From: JABDLO01 sp041749255
GTDB lineage: Bacteria > Bacteroidota > Bacteroidia > Chitinophagales > Saprospiraceae
Length of the DNA: 64,000 bases
Direction of reading: 5' to 3'
Assembly (NCBI GenBank): GCA_041749255.1
Contig: JBGTBR010000010.1
Coordinates: 62,001 to 126,000, forward strand
Shown here: one piece after another, positions 9,631 to 17,610 of the stretch
Position numbering within the stretch: position 1 is the first letter of the stretch
Layout: the number at the start of each line of letters is the position of its first letter
Position numbers and translations under genes: made by a program
Notes under the pieces: generated by a model
The model's database searches: none
What the model was told of the DNA's origin: nothing
The model's input: only the letters and a program-made list of their open reading frames with translations

Positions 9631-10913
9631 TTTTTGTCGATGATCATCTTTCTATACCGGATCAACATTTCCTTTTCATTCTTCCCCAATTCATTTCCAT
9701 ACACTTCAATAACTGCATCTTTAACCGGTATATTTTCGAAATAGTGATCTCTGAGGTAGTGCAGGGTTTTCATAAACCGGAAAGCATCGAACCACTGAAA
9801 AAATCTCTTTTTGAAAGAATTCAAATTACTCGTATGCAATTTGATTTCCAACATTTTAGATTTGAAATCTTGTGTATTAAAATATGAAATTAAATGTTCA
9901 GGAATAGGATATGGATTACCATAATAAAAATCTGAGAGTCCAGTTACAAATCTTGAAATGACCTCAAAAGATGCTGGATGATACGTGTAATAAAGAACAC
10001 TTCCATTTCTGATCATATCACCTACTGCTTTTCCGGTACCAAATGGAACTCTGTCGGAGATTCGGGGTGATGGATATACTGTGGTTGTATTGCATTCAGA
10101 AAATCTACCCTGTTTGATCAACTTATGTAAAAAATAGAAGTCTTCACCTGCCTTCCTCTTATTCATGCCCCCAACTTCACAATAGGCACTCATTCTCACG
10201 GCCATACTGCTGCCCACAGTTTGATAAGCAAAGGGTAATCCCATTCTTTTTTGCATATCCACGAAGTATCTGAGATGGAGTTCATACTGGATGATGGATT
10301 CATAAACCTCGCTGGAATACGAATGACCTTCCAGTGGATGTTCAAAGTAAATACTGCATCCGTTGGCAGTAGCATTTTCCCTGAAATGATCTTCCACAGC
10401 TACCAGGTAATTTTTTTGACAACTCGCGTCTGCATCCAATCCCAAAATGATTCCTTCCGGTGGCAATCTGCGTACCGACTCGTCCATTCCAATTTTTCTT
10501 GCCAGGCCTACTCCTGCCCATTTAGATGGTAAATTTTCAACCCTGAGAGTGTTAAAAATTAAATCTTCAGTACTGTTTTCTTTACTCCATTCTTTACATT
10601 TAATATAGGACTTATCATTAAATGATTTGGTTTCCTTTTCATCATCTTCACTGTCATTGATCACCACAATCACCTCCACTGCACACTCCGGAGATTCACA
10701 TTCCTGCAAGCTTTGAAGGGTAGATATGATATCTTCTTCTTTATAACAGGGTATGACAATAGCCATACCTACATTTTGGTGGGTTTTTGTATTTAAAAGA
10801 GGCGGGTATATTACATGCCTGGATAAATATGTATGGATAGCTTTCAAATGATTGGCCAAAGAAATTATTTTATGAAAGAAGTTCTTAAGTTTGAATTCAA
10901 ATAAAAACGTCAA
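9627..10913 (-). CDS. Family 2 glycosyltransferase
   Basis: 428 residues. The GT-A nucleotide-binding start is VGMAIVIPCYKEEDII, the DxD-type metal site is GLDADAS, and an acceptor-side block is MNKRKAGEDFYFLHKL. No transmembrane segments are evident, so it probably acts on the cytoplasmic side with a nucleotide sugar; donor and acceptor are unknown. It overlaps the downstream zinc-ribbon gene by four bases (ATGA). The 113-base region upstream is shared with the divergent WbqC gene. It is not surrounded by a polysaccharide cluster. Confidence 0.83.
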   Translation of the reverse strand: MTFLFEFKLKNFFHKIISLANHLKAIHTYLSRHVIYPPLLNTKTHQNVGMAIVIPCYKEEDIISTLQSLQECESPECAVEVIVVINDSEDDEKETKSFNDKSYIKCKEWSKENSTEDLIFNTLRVENLPSKWAGVGLARKIGMDESVRRLPPEGIILGLDADASCQKNYLVAVEDHFRENATANGCSIYFEHPLEGHSYSSEVYESIIQYELHLRYFVDMQKRMGLPFAYQTVGSSMAVRMSAYCEVGGMNKRKAGEDFYFLHKLIKQGRFSECNTTTVYPSPRISDRVPFGTGKAVGDMIRNGSVLYYTYHPASFEVISRFVTGLSDFYYGNPYPIPEHLISYFNTQDFKSKMLEIKLHTSNLNSFKKRFFQWFDAFRFMKTLHYLRDHYFENIPVKDAVIEVYGNELGKNEKEMLIRYRKMIIDKN

Positions 10914-11026
10914 ACTCTTCTGAAAATCTTTTTAATCTGTGTAAAATGTATATCTACATTACCAACTACCCATCATGCAGATATAATTATCTATTTTTAA
11001 TATTCAATTAAAAAGAACCAATATAT

Positions 11027-11698
11027 ATGGTCATCAAAGATATGCTTTTGCACGAAAGTCAGATATTGAGTCCGGTAAGCATTTATGCTCTATACACAAA
11101 AGCATCTGCATTGTATATCGAAACGTGTGAAAACTATCAAAAGAGGTCATATCGAAACCGGTACTTTATATTAGGTGTCAATGGGGTTATACCTCTATCA
11201 GTCCCGCTTGTTAAAGGAAAAAATCAGCAAACCCCTATTACAGAAGTAAAAATAGCCTATGCTGAACATTGGGTAAGCAACCACATCCATACCATTACTT
11301 CAGCATATGGAAGTGCACCTTATTTCCATCATTATGGCAGCGATATATTTCAGATCCTGAATAGTAGGTATATCTATTTATATGATTTAAACAAAGCGCT
11401 TTTGGCTCACCTTGTCAAAATCCTTAATCTTTCGTTGGATATTAGTGAAACTGCTGAATACAAATCGAACTACAACGAAATATGTGACTTGAGAAACAAG
11501 TTTTCTATTAAACGTATTGCAAAAGACAATAAGTCACCATACTATTATAATCAGGTATTTGAAGATCGATTTGGTTTTGTCGCCAATTTGAGCATACTGG
11601 ATGCTTTATTTTGTCTTGGCCCCGCCACGCTTACCTGGCTCAGGGATTATGCCGATTGGTTGATTGCAAATCAGGATTTTGATTTAACCATACAATGA
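11027..11698 (+). CDS. WbqC-like family protein
   Basis: 223 residues matching the WbqC-like family, common in Bacteroidota: an N-terminal ESQILSPVSIYALY block, then ENYQKRSYRNRYFI, a VKGKNQQTPITEVKI segment, and HHYGSDIFQIL. Family members often sit in O-antigen or capsule clusters and are proposed to be enzymes or ligases in surface-sugar assembly, but the biochemical role is not settled. It is soluble, with no signal peptide. It is divergent from the glycosyltransferase and six bases upstream of the EEP phosphoesterase gene, so probably cotranscribed with the latter. Confidence 0.75.
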   Translation: MVIKDMLLHESQILSPVSIYALYTKASALYIETCENYQKRSYRNRYFILGVNGVIPLSVPLVKGKNQQTPITEVKIAYAEHWVSNHIHTITSAYGSAPYFHHYGSDIFQILNSRYIYLYDLNKALLAHLVKILNLSLDISETAEYKSNYNEICDLRNKFSIKRIAKDNKSPYYYNQVFEDRFGFVANLSILDALFCLGPATLTWLRDYADWLIANQDFDLTIQ

Positions 11699-11704
11699 CA
11701 GACT

Positions 11705-12550
11705 ATGAAAAAAATGAGCTGGTATTTACTCTTTTCACTTCTATGGGCATCTTCCATGACCTCTCAGGAGGTATTGGATATTATGGCATATAACATCAGG
11801 TATGGAACTGCTGAAGATGGAGACAACCAATGGGATATCAGGAAGGATTATTTGGCACAAATGCTTCAATACTACGAACCGGATTTCATTGGAACTCAGG
11901 AAGGCCAGAAGTTTCAGTTGGATTTTATTAAAACTCATTTGACTCCATATGAATGGTTTGGCGCTCCAAGGTCTCATTCCGGTTGGCCTGAATACACTGC
12001 GGTTTTCTATCGGACTGATAAATTTACCTTAATCGAAGAAAATACTTTTTGGCTCTCTCCTACTCCAGATACCATGTCTATCGGTTGGGATGCTGCCATA
12101 ATCAGGGTGGCGACTTATGGTTTGGTCCAAATGAAGGACACTGACAAATATATATGGATACTCAATACCCACTTTGACCATATAGGTCCCGTAGCAAGGC
12201 TGGAATCCGCAAAACTCATTCATAGAGTGGCGGATGAGCTTATACGACAACACGATGCACCTATAGTGATCATGGGTGATTTTAACGATACACATAATAC
12301 TCCTCCTATCCAGTACTTAAAGCAATACTTTAATGATAGCAGAGAGGTTAGTGAAAATCCAGCGTATGGATCTCCAGGTACCTGGAACGGTTTTGATTTC
12401 AATGCTAAACCCACTGAAATTATCGATTATATTTTTATCGGGAAAAATCCGCAGCTCCGGGTATTAAAATACAGGATTATAGATGATTTTTACGATTTCA
12501 AGTATCCATCGGATCATCTGCCGGTGATGATAAGAGTTTCGTTGGAGTAA
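11705..12550 (+). CDS. Exported endonuclease/exonuclease/phosphatase (EEP) family protein
   Basis: 281 residues with a signal peptide (MKKMSWYLLFSLLWASSMTS). EEP active-site motifs appear in order: MAYNIRYG (Asn), FIGTQEGQ (Glu), NTHFDHIG (His), MGDFNDTHN (Asp/Asn) and SDHLPV (Asp-His). The length suits the exported Bacteroidota branch, which hydrolyses phosphodiesters or phosphate esters such as lipids, inositol phosphates or nucleotides; the substrate is not clear. It begins six bases after wbqC. A gap of about 200 bases follows. Confidence 0.85.
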   Translation: MKKMSWYLLFSLLWASSMTSQEVLDIMAYNIRYGTAEDGDNQWDIRKDYLAQMLQYYEPDFIGTQEGQKFQLDFIKTHLTPYEWFGAPRSHSGWPEYTAVFYRTDKFTLIEENTFWLSPTPDTMSIGWDAAIIRVATYGLVQMKDTDKYIWILNTHFDHIGPVARLESAKLIHRVADELIRQHDAPIVIMGDFNDTHNTPPIQYLKQYFNDSREVSENPAYGSPGTWNGFDFNAKPTEIIDYIFIGKNPQLRVLKYRIIDDFYDFKYPSDHLPVMIRVSLE

Positions 12551-12749
12551 ACCATGGAGAAAGATAACCAGCATTGCAATTCATTTCTGCTTAATTATCA
12601 TTGTAACCTTTCAAGTCATTATTTGCAGGAAAAAGATACTTGTGATAACATTAAAATATTACCTTAGTTTTCAATATTCATAGTAAGTATATCATACTTT
12701 GAATATAAATCAACATTGCCAACGGTTTAATAATCTAAAATTTAACAAC

Positions 12750-13154
12750 ATGGAAGTAAGTATCTTATCTATTGTATTAGGTGGATTAGCGTTTTGGGTA
12801 GTTGGAGCCATTTGGTATAGTTTCCTGTTCGGGAAAATTTGGCAGAGAGAAGTGGGCTTTTCTGATGAGGATTTAAAAGGTTCAAATATGCCCCTTATTT
12901 TTGGTTTGAGTTTTGTTTTGATGGTATTGATGTCTTATGCTTTGTCCTTTATGATAGGAGCACATCCGGTAGAGGAGCGAACATTTGTACATGGAATGTT
13001 TCACGGAGCTTTGGCCGGTGCCCTTTTCGGAGCTACAACAATTGGCATTAATTACCTTTACCAACGAAAATCAATCAAGCTCTATCTGATAGATGCCCTG
13101 TACATAATTGTCGGTCTCGCATTGTCCGGTGGAGTGATGGCTGCTATGAATTGA
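12750..13154 (+). CDS. DUF1761 family membrane protein
   Basis: 134 residues from the ATG at 12750 (MEVSILSIVLGGLAFWVVG); an earlier frame start at 12699 adds residues that look untranslated. Four hydrophobic segments are visible: ILSIVLGGLAFWVVGAIWYSF, PLIFGLSFVLMVLMSYALSF, GALAGALFGATTIGINYLY and the C-terminal ALYIIVGLALSGGVM. This layout, with WYS and KIW after TM1, matches DUF1761, whose function is unknown. It stands alone, followed by a 314-base noncoding stretch. Confidence 0.72.
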   Translation: MEVSILSIVLGGLAFWVVGAIWYSFLFGKIWQREVGFSDEDLKGSNMPLIFGLSFVLMVLMSYALSFMIGAHPVEERTFVHGMFHGALAGALFGATTIGINYLYQRKSIKLYLIDALYIIVGLALSGGVMAAMN

Positions 13155-13468
13155 GTGCGATATCCCGGATTACTCATGGATTGCAGTATTCCCGGGTAAA
13201 GAAATGTTTTATTTGCCCTTAGAATCTTAATACTCTACATTAAGATGCAATGCGTATTTATTACGCATCCTGAGTAATATATCAAATTTCAGAATTAAAC
13301 TTCTTGAAATAATTTGGTTCCATTGCAGATTATATCCTTTTTAGATACATATATTTTTAGGGTTGTTCTACATTGGATAATATCATTTTATCAATTCATC
13401 CTTAAGGCCAGGGTGAACCACTTAATGAACAGTATTGGATGCACTAAATTTCCTATAATTTTACACCA
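13155..13468. other. Noncoding stretch with one short hairpin
   Basis: Between the DUF1761 and GNAT genes. A perfect 7-base stem with a 5-base loop lies at 13250-13268 (arms ATGCGTA and TACGCAT); there is no T-run after it, so it is not a strong terminator. The right end carries a candidate promoter. Nothing else is recognised. Confidence 0.5.
13435..13463 (+). promoter_or_regulatory. Candidate Bacteroidota-type promoter for the GNAT gene
   Basis: TTG at 13435-13437, 18 bases, then TAATTTTA at 13456-13463, one base off the Bacteroidota -7 consensus TAnnTTTG. The ATG at 13469 is so close that the transcript would have a very short leader. Spacing and motif fit; this is inference only. Confidence 0.3.
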
Positions 13469-13915
13469 ATGAAATATACAATCATTCCATTTCACGAAAA
13501 GCTCAAAGATCAAGTTGTTGGTGTTTGGGAGAAGTCTGTTTTAGCAACACATGATTTTTTACATCATGAAGACTTCCTTTCTATCAAAGCAATCGTCAGT
13601 ACCATTGATTTTACTTCTTTTGAAGTGTATTGCCTGATGGAGAAAAATGAAGTTTTGGGATTTCTTGGGGTGGCTGATAAGAAAGTAGAAATGCTGTTTT
13701 TATCACCTGATTATTTCGGTCTTGGATTGGGTAAAAAACTTATGGACTTCGCTTTGACAGAACTATCCGCGGATAAAGTTGATGTAAATGAACAGAATGT
13801 GCATGCTGTAAAATTTTATCAAAAATTGGGTTTTATAACGTACGAAAGAACGGATAAAGACGATCAGGGAAAGGATTATCCTTTGTTGCGGATGAGGTTA
13901 AAATCCCAAGATTAA
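13469..13915 (+). CDS. GNAT-family N-acetyltransferase
   Basis: 148 residues. The acetyl-CoA pyrophosphate loop is LSPDYFGLGLGKKLMDFAL (motif A, R/Q-x-x-G-x-G/A form with Gly-Leu-Gly), preceded by VLGFLGVADKKVEMLFL (strands 2-4) and followed by VNEQNVHAVKFYQKLGF (motif B). It resembles YiaC/PA4866-like cytosolic acyltransferases. The acceptor cannot be told. It is monocistronic. Confidence 0.82.
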   Translation: MKYTIIPFHEKLKDQVVGVWEKSVLATHDFLHHEDFLSIKAIVSTIDFTSFEVYCLMEKNEVLGFLGVADKKVEMLFLSPDYFGLGLGKKLMDFALTELSADKVDVNEQNVHAVKFYQKLGFITYERTDKDDQGKDYPLLRMRLKSQD

Positions 13916-14105
13916 GGATTTTCCAAGCTTCCATAATTATTCCCCAATGATAATTTAGTAATAGTTGCATTTGTTTATTCAATATAGCACAATAAATTGC
14001 AAATGAAAAGCCATCCTTGCCTGTAAACTTGAATTCAGGTATGGAAAATTTGCAGGAAGACCAAAGTTTTATTTAAATTAGACCATACAAATATTCCTTT
14101 GCATT

Positions 14106-14588
14106 ATGAGCTTTATTCCGATATCCATTGAACAGTACATAAAAAAACACTTAAAAAGCAACCCGTCTAAGAACGAAAAAGATTTGAAGAGGCAATTAAA
14201 AACAGCTCTTGCCAATTATCAATATGGTGTAAAATGTTCGTGTGGAAATGACATTTGGGTCATTGGATCCGCTTTTTCTGGGAATGGATGTTTCACTTGC
14301 ATAACAGGAGAAAGTCTCCCCGATAATGACTTTGAAATTGATTTGGCCATAAAAAAATCAGAAAACAAAAAAGGCCGGCGACATGTGGATGATATAGAGC
14401 CCTCTCAAATATGGGGATTCTTTGACGACGACGGATATGAGATAAACACAGATTTGATCAAAAAACCCTCTCTCTGTATTACCTGTAGGCATAACAATGA
14501 TCCGTATCAGGAGTTATTATGCCAAATGACCAGATATGATCAAAGAAATGATGATGATTTTATTTGTGGTGCTTTTGAACCTGGTTAA
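14106..14588 (+). CDS. Cys-rich hypothetical protein
   Basis: 160 residues, no signal peptide or membrane segment. Cysteine groups KCSCGND, GNGCFTCITG, CITCRHN, LLCQM and DDFICGAF suggest two small metal-binding modules, N- and C-terminal, joined by a charged linker (residues about 70-115). An acidic stretch DDIEPSQIWGFFDDDGYE is in the middle. The family is not recognised. It stands alone, with 190 bases before it and 66 after it. Confidence 0.6.
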   Translation: MSFIPISIEQYIKKHLKSNPSKNEKDLKRQLKTALANYQYGVKCSCGNDIWVIGSAFSGNGCFTCITGESLPDNDFEIDLAIKKSENKKGRRHVDDIEPSQIWGFFDDDGYEINTDLIKKPSLCITCRHNNDPYQELLCQMTRYDQRNDDDFICGAFEPG

Positions 14589-14654
14589 AATAAAGGTACG
14601 AGATGAAAATATGAATTATCCTTATCAATACTCACCTGTCATGATCCGGATGTT

Positions 14655-15143
14655 ATGAAAAAACTAATTATCCTGATTTCATTTTCAACTATGATCTTAA
14701 CCTCATGTAAGCATCAAAAAGCTGCCTTCGACGAAAAGGATTTTACTGATTTAATGCAGCAACTTGCTCATGCCTGGACAACCCAAAACACGGATCTTGC
14801 ACTGAGTTGCTTTACTGTGGATGCTATTTATATACAGTCGCCGGATGTACAGTTTTATGAAGGCCATGAGCATCTCAGGCCTTTGTTTGCCGCAATAAAA
14901 GAAGGAACCTCTATGCATTTTCACCATCTTTGGTTTGATGAAAATGAACAAACAGGAGTTGGAGAATTTACGTTTGGCAACCCTGGCAAGACCACTGGAG
15001 TAACAGGGGTTGCAGTTGTATCTATAGAGCATGGAAAAATTAAGACTTGGAGAGAATATTTTATTCAGGGTCCCATTGATTTCAAAGAGTTCATTTCTAC
15101 AGAAGGTAAAAATTGGAAATGGCACATTGGTCATTATCAATAA
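14655..15143 (+). CDS. SnoaL/NTF2-like lipoprotein
   Basis: 162 residues with a lipoprotein signal (MKKLIILISFSTMILTSC). The mature part has the NTF2-like pattern: a helix with MQQLAHAWTTQNTDLALSCFTVDAIY, then FYEGHEHLRPLFAAIKEG, then sheet strands ending in IKTWREYF. SnoaL-like folds can be enzymes or ligand binders; no active site is decisive here. It is 49 bases before the PD40 lipoprotein gene on the same strand, probably one transcript. Confidence 0.72.
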   Translation: MKKLIILISFSTMILTSCKHQKAAFDEKDFTDLMQQLAHAWTTQNTDLALSCFTVDAIYIQSPDVQFYEGHEHLRPLFAAIKEGTSMHFHHLWFDENEQTGVGEFTFGNPGKTTGVTGVAVVSIEHGKIKTWREYFIQGPIDFKEFISTEGKNWKWHIGHYQ

Positions 15144-15192
15144 TAAATTGAGCAGTAGAATAAGAATATTTATAGTTCAAACTTTCCTAAAA

Positions 15193-16173
15193 ATGAAAAG
15201 ATATCATGCCTTATTTACAGTATTGATTTTAGGAATATATTCCTGCCAGATACAAAGCAAAAGGGAATCAGTAGTTGACATTCATTTTCCATTATCCGAT
15301 ACTCTAAGTCTTTTTGCTGAAGGAGTGGTTTCTACCCGGCATAATGTGCGGGATTTTACCCTTTCTCCCGATTATGAAGAATTGTTTTACAGTGTGCAAC
15401 ACTCTCAAACCGGATTTACACTTATCCTTCACAGTAAAAAAATCAATGATAAATGGGCTATCCCAGAAGTTGCCCCTTTCTCCGGACAATACGCTGACTT
15501 TGAACCCAGCTTTTCTCCAGACGGTTTGCGACTGTACTTTTCTTCCAACAGGCCAAAAGAAGTTGGTACAGAACAACAAAATTTTGACATATGGTATGTA
15601 GAAAAAAGTGGCGACCAATGGGGAGATCCGGTTAATGTGGGAAGTCCCGTAAATACTGATAAGAATGAATTTTACCCATCAGTAGCCCGCAATGGCAACT
15701 TGTATTATACAGCCAGTTATTCACAGAATGTAAGAAGAGAAGACATTTATGTGAGCCGCTTCGTAGAAGGAACTTATACAGAGCCGGAAGCATTGGATAC
15801 TGCCATTAATTCAGCCTCCTTTCAATTTAATGCTTTTGTAAGTCCTGAGGAGGATTTTCTAATATTCTCCTCCTGGGGAAGAGAGGATGACATGGGCAGG
15901 GGTGACCTGTATATTAGTTTTAAAGACAGTTCAGACCAATGGATGCCTGCCAAAAATGTAGGCGAGACAATAAATTCAAAATTCCTGGATTACTGTCCCT
16001 TTGTAAGTGCTGATAAGCAATACTTTTTTTTCTCAAGCGATCGTATGGACACCGAAATGTTTAAAAACAAAAATTTGAATTGGCGGGAATTTGAAGACCT
16101 GGTCAATTCTCCTTTGAACGGCAGTACCAATATTTATATACTCAAATTTGCTGAATTGCTGCAATTAAAGTAA
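15193..16173 (+). CDS. PD40-type beta-propeller lipoprotein
   Basis: 326 residues from the ATG at 15193, chosen because it opens a lipoprotein signal (MKRYHALFTVLILGIYSC); an in-frame upstream ATG at 15031 lies within the previous gene. Propeller blades of the PD40/WD40-like family recur: FTLSPDYEELFYS, FEPSFSPDGLRLYFSSNRP, FYPSVARNGNLYYT, FNAFVSPEEDFLIFSS and YCPFVSADKQYFFFSSD. Such lipoproteins bind or sense ligands at the outer membrane; no catalytic residues stand out. Confidence 0.78.
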   Translation: MKRYHALFTVLILGIYSCQIQSKRESVVDIHFPLSDTLSLFAEGVVSTRHNVRDFTLSPDYEELFYSVQHSQTGFTLILHSKKINDKWAIPEVAPFSGQYADFEPSFSPDGLRLYFSSNRPKEVGTEQQNFDIWYVEKSGDQWGDPVNVGSPVNTDKNEFYPSVARNGNLYYTASYSQNVRREDIYVSRFVEGTYTEPEALDTAINSASFQFNAFVSPEEDFLIFSSWGREDDMGRGDLYISFKDSSDQWMPAKNVGETINSKFLDYCPFVSADKQYFFFSSDRMDTEMFKNKNLNWREFEDLVNSPLNGSTNIYILKFAELLQLK

Positions 16174-16300
16174 AGGGCTAAAAGTTTTCCAGTCTATTAT
16201 GTTTTATCTCACAACGATGATTATTTTTGGTCTGTGACATGGGTATTGCAGCCAACCTACCTGTAAAGAAAATGTAGCAAGCAACACAAGTAAATAGACC

Positions 16301-16777
16301 ATGAATTTCTTCAAAAAAATATTTCTGAATTCCCGCCACATTATCCTATATGGATTACTATTGGCCATTTTGGTTTTTACTTTAAAATGGTTGCAATGGA
16401 AATTTTTAATTGTGGACAACTCATTGGACATCTACATTGGGCTTATAGCCGTGTTTTTTACTATTTTAGGTGTATGGTTAGCAACCCATCTTGTAAAAAC
16501 AAAAGTCAAAACAGTCGTAGTAGAAAAGGAAGTGTATGTAGAAACTTCTGATGAAAATAGGATAAATGAATCCGAACTAAAAAAATTGAACTTGAGCAGT
16601 CGTGAATATGAAGTATTACAACTGTTGGCTAAAGGATATAGCAATGCTGACATTGCTGAGACCTTATTTGTCTCTATAAGCACGGTTAAATCTCACGTTT
16701 CTAATCTATTTGTGAAAATGGATGTAAAAAGCAGGACACAAACTTTAGAAAAGGCTAAAAGGCTAAATATCATTTGA
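16301..16777 (+). CDS. Membrane-anchored LuxR-type transcription regulator
   Basis: 158 residues. Two N-terminal membrane helices (HIILYGLLLAILVFTLKW and LDIYIGLIAVFFTILGVW) are followed by a short linker and a C-terminal LuxR/NarL HTH: LSSREYEVLQLLAKGYSNADIAETLF, then VSISTVKSHVSNLFVKMDVKSRTQ (residues about 97-150). There is no receiver domain, so it would act from the membrane. Such small membrane LuxR proteins commonly precede DUF4199 genes in Bacteroidota, as here. A 13-base inverted repeat lies between the two genes. Confidence 0.82.
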   Translation: MNFFKKIFLNSRHIILYGLLLAILVFTLKWLQWKFLIVDNSLDIYIGLIAVFFTILGVWLATHLVKTKVKTVVVEKEVYVETSDENRINESELKKLNLSSREYEVLQLLAKGYSNADIAETLFVSISTVKSHVSNLFVKMDVKSRTQTLEKAKRLNII

Positions 16778-16786
16778 CAGACTGAT

Positions 16787-16839
16787 TCATACTTTAGTAT
16801 TAAAATGAGGAAATACATAAAATCTGTACTAAAGTATGA
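16787..16839. repeat. Perfect inverted repeat between LuxR and DUF4199 genes
   Basis: Arms of 13 bases: TCATACTTTAGTA at 16787-16799 and its exact reverse complement TACTAAAGTATGA at 16827-16839, separated by 27 bases. There is no T-run behind it, so a simple terminator is unlikely. It lies 10 bases after the LuxR stop and 53 bases before the DUF4199 start. It could be an operator for the LuxR protein or an RNA stem. Confidence 0.7.
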
Positions 16840-16892
16840 TTACATACCGATACCCTGATTTTAGCTTTACCGTGAATTTAAACAACAATAAT

Positions 16893-17399
16893 ATGAAAAA
16901 GAATGTATTGATTTTCGGTGTCATTATTGGAATCATCTTGTGTATCAATATGATTTACATGGTAAATCTATTTTACACCCATCCAGATTTTGAAAGCAAC
17001 GATGTTTTAGGTTACGCTGCTATGGTGGTCGTTTTTTCTCTCATTTTTTTTGGCGTGAGAAATTATCGTAACAAAGAACTCGACGGTATTATTTCCTTTG
17101 GAAAAGCATTTAAGACAGGCCTTTTCATAGCATTAATTGGTTCTACAATGTATGTAGTCGTATGGTTGTTTTACTATTACTTGTTTGTTCCTGATTTCTT
17201 GGACAAATACATTCCTTACGCCTTGAAAGACATTCCCGCTGATGAATTGGCGGCTAAAACTCAGGAAATGGATAAATTTAAAGAAATATATAAAAGTCCA
17301 TTTTTTGTCATTCTCATCACCTATTCAGAGGTTCTACCAGTCGGTCTGATCGTTACACTTATAAGTGCGTTGATTCTAAAGAAAAAACATAAGGAGTAA
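16893..17399 (+). CDS. DUF4199 family membrane protein
   Basis: 168 residues from the ATG at 16893 (MKKNVLIFGVIIGIILCINM), preferred over an upstream ATG at 16836 that lies in the inverted repeat. Four hydrophobic segments are seen: VLIFGVIIGIILCINMIYMV, GYAAMVVVFSLIFFGV, FKTGLFIALIGSTMYVVVWLF and a C-terminal PVGLIVTLISALIL. The sequence GIISFGKAFKTG between TM2 and TM3 is typical of DUF4199, of unknown function. It pairs with the LuxR gene before it. Confidence 0.8.
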   Translation: MKKNVLIFGVIIGIILCINMIYMVNLFYTHPDFESNDVLGYAAMVVVFSLIFFGVRNYRNKELDGIISFGKAFKTGLFIALIGSTMYVVVWLFYYYLFVPDFLDKYIPYALKDIPADELAAKTQEMDKFKEIYKSPFFVILITYSEVLPVGLIVTLISALILKKKHKE

Positions 17400-17610
17400 G
17401 ACAAATCATCAGGCAAATTCAGGCTCGATTTGATTGAATATAGAATGAGTTGAATGCATTGTCATTCCCTATCGAAGTATTATTTTTGATTCCTTAATAT
17501 TTATGACTAATTTGCTCCATAATAAAATTGGGTATAATTATGCTTTATTGATTGGGTAATTTTATTTATCCAATTCTACCATAAATTTGGAATTAAAATC
17601 TAATCTCCGT

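Noticed and set aside
16204..16431. Open frame antisense to the LuxR gene
   Set aside because: Shadow of the two membrane helices; hydrophobic on both strands only because of base composition.
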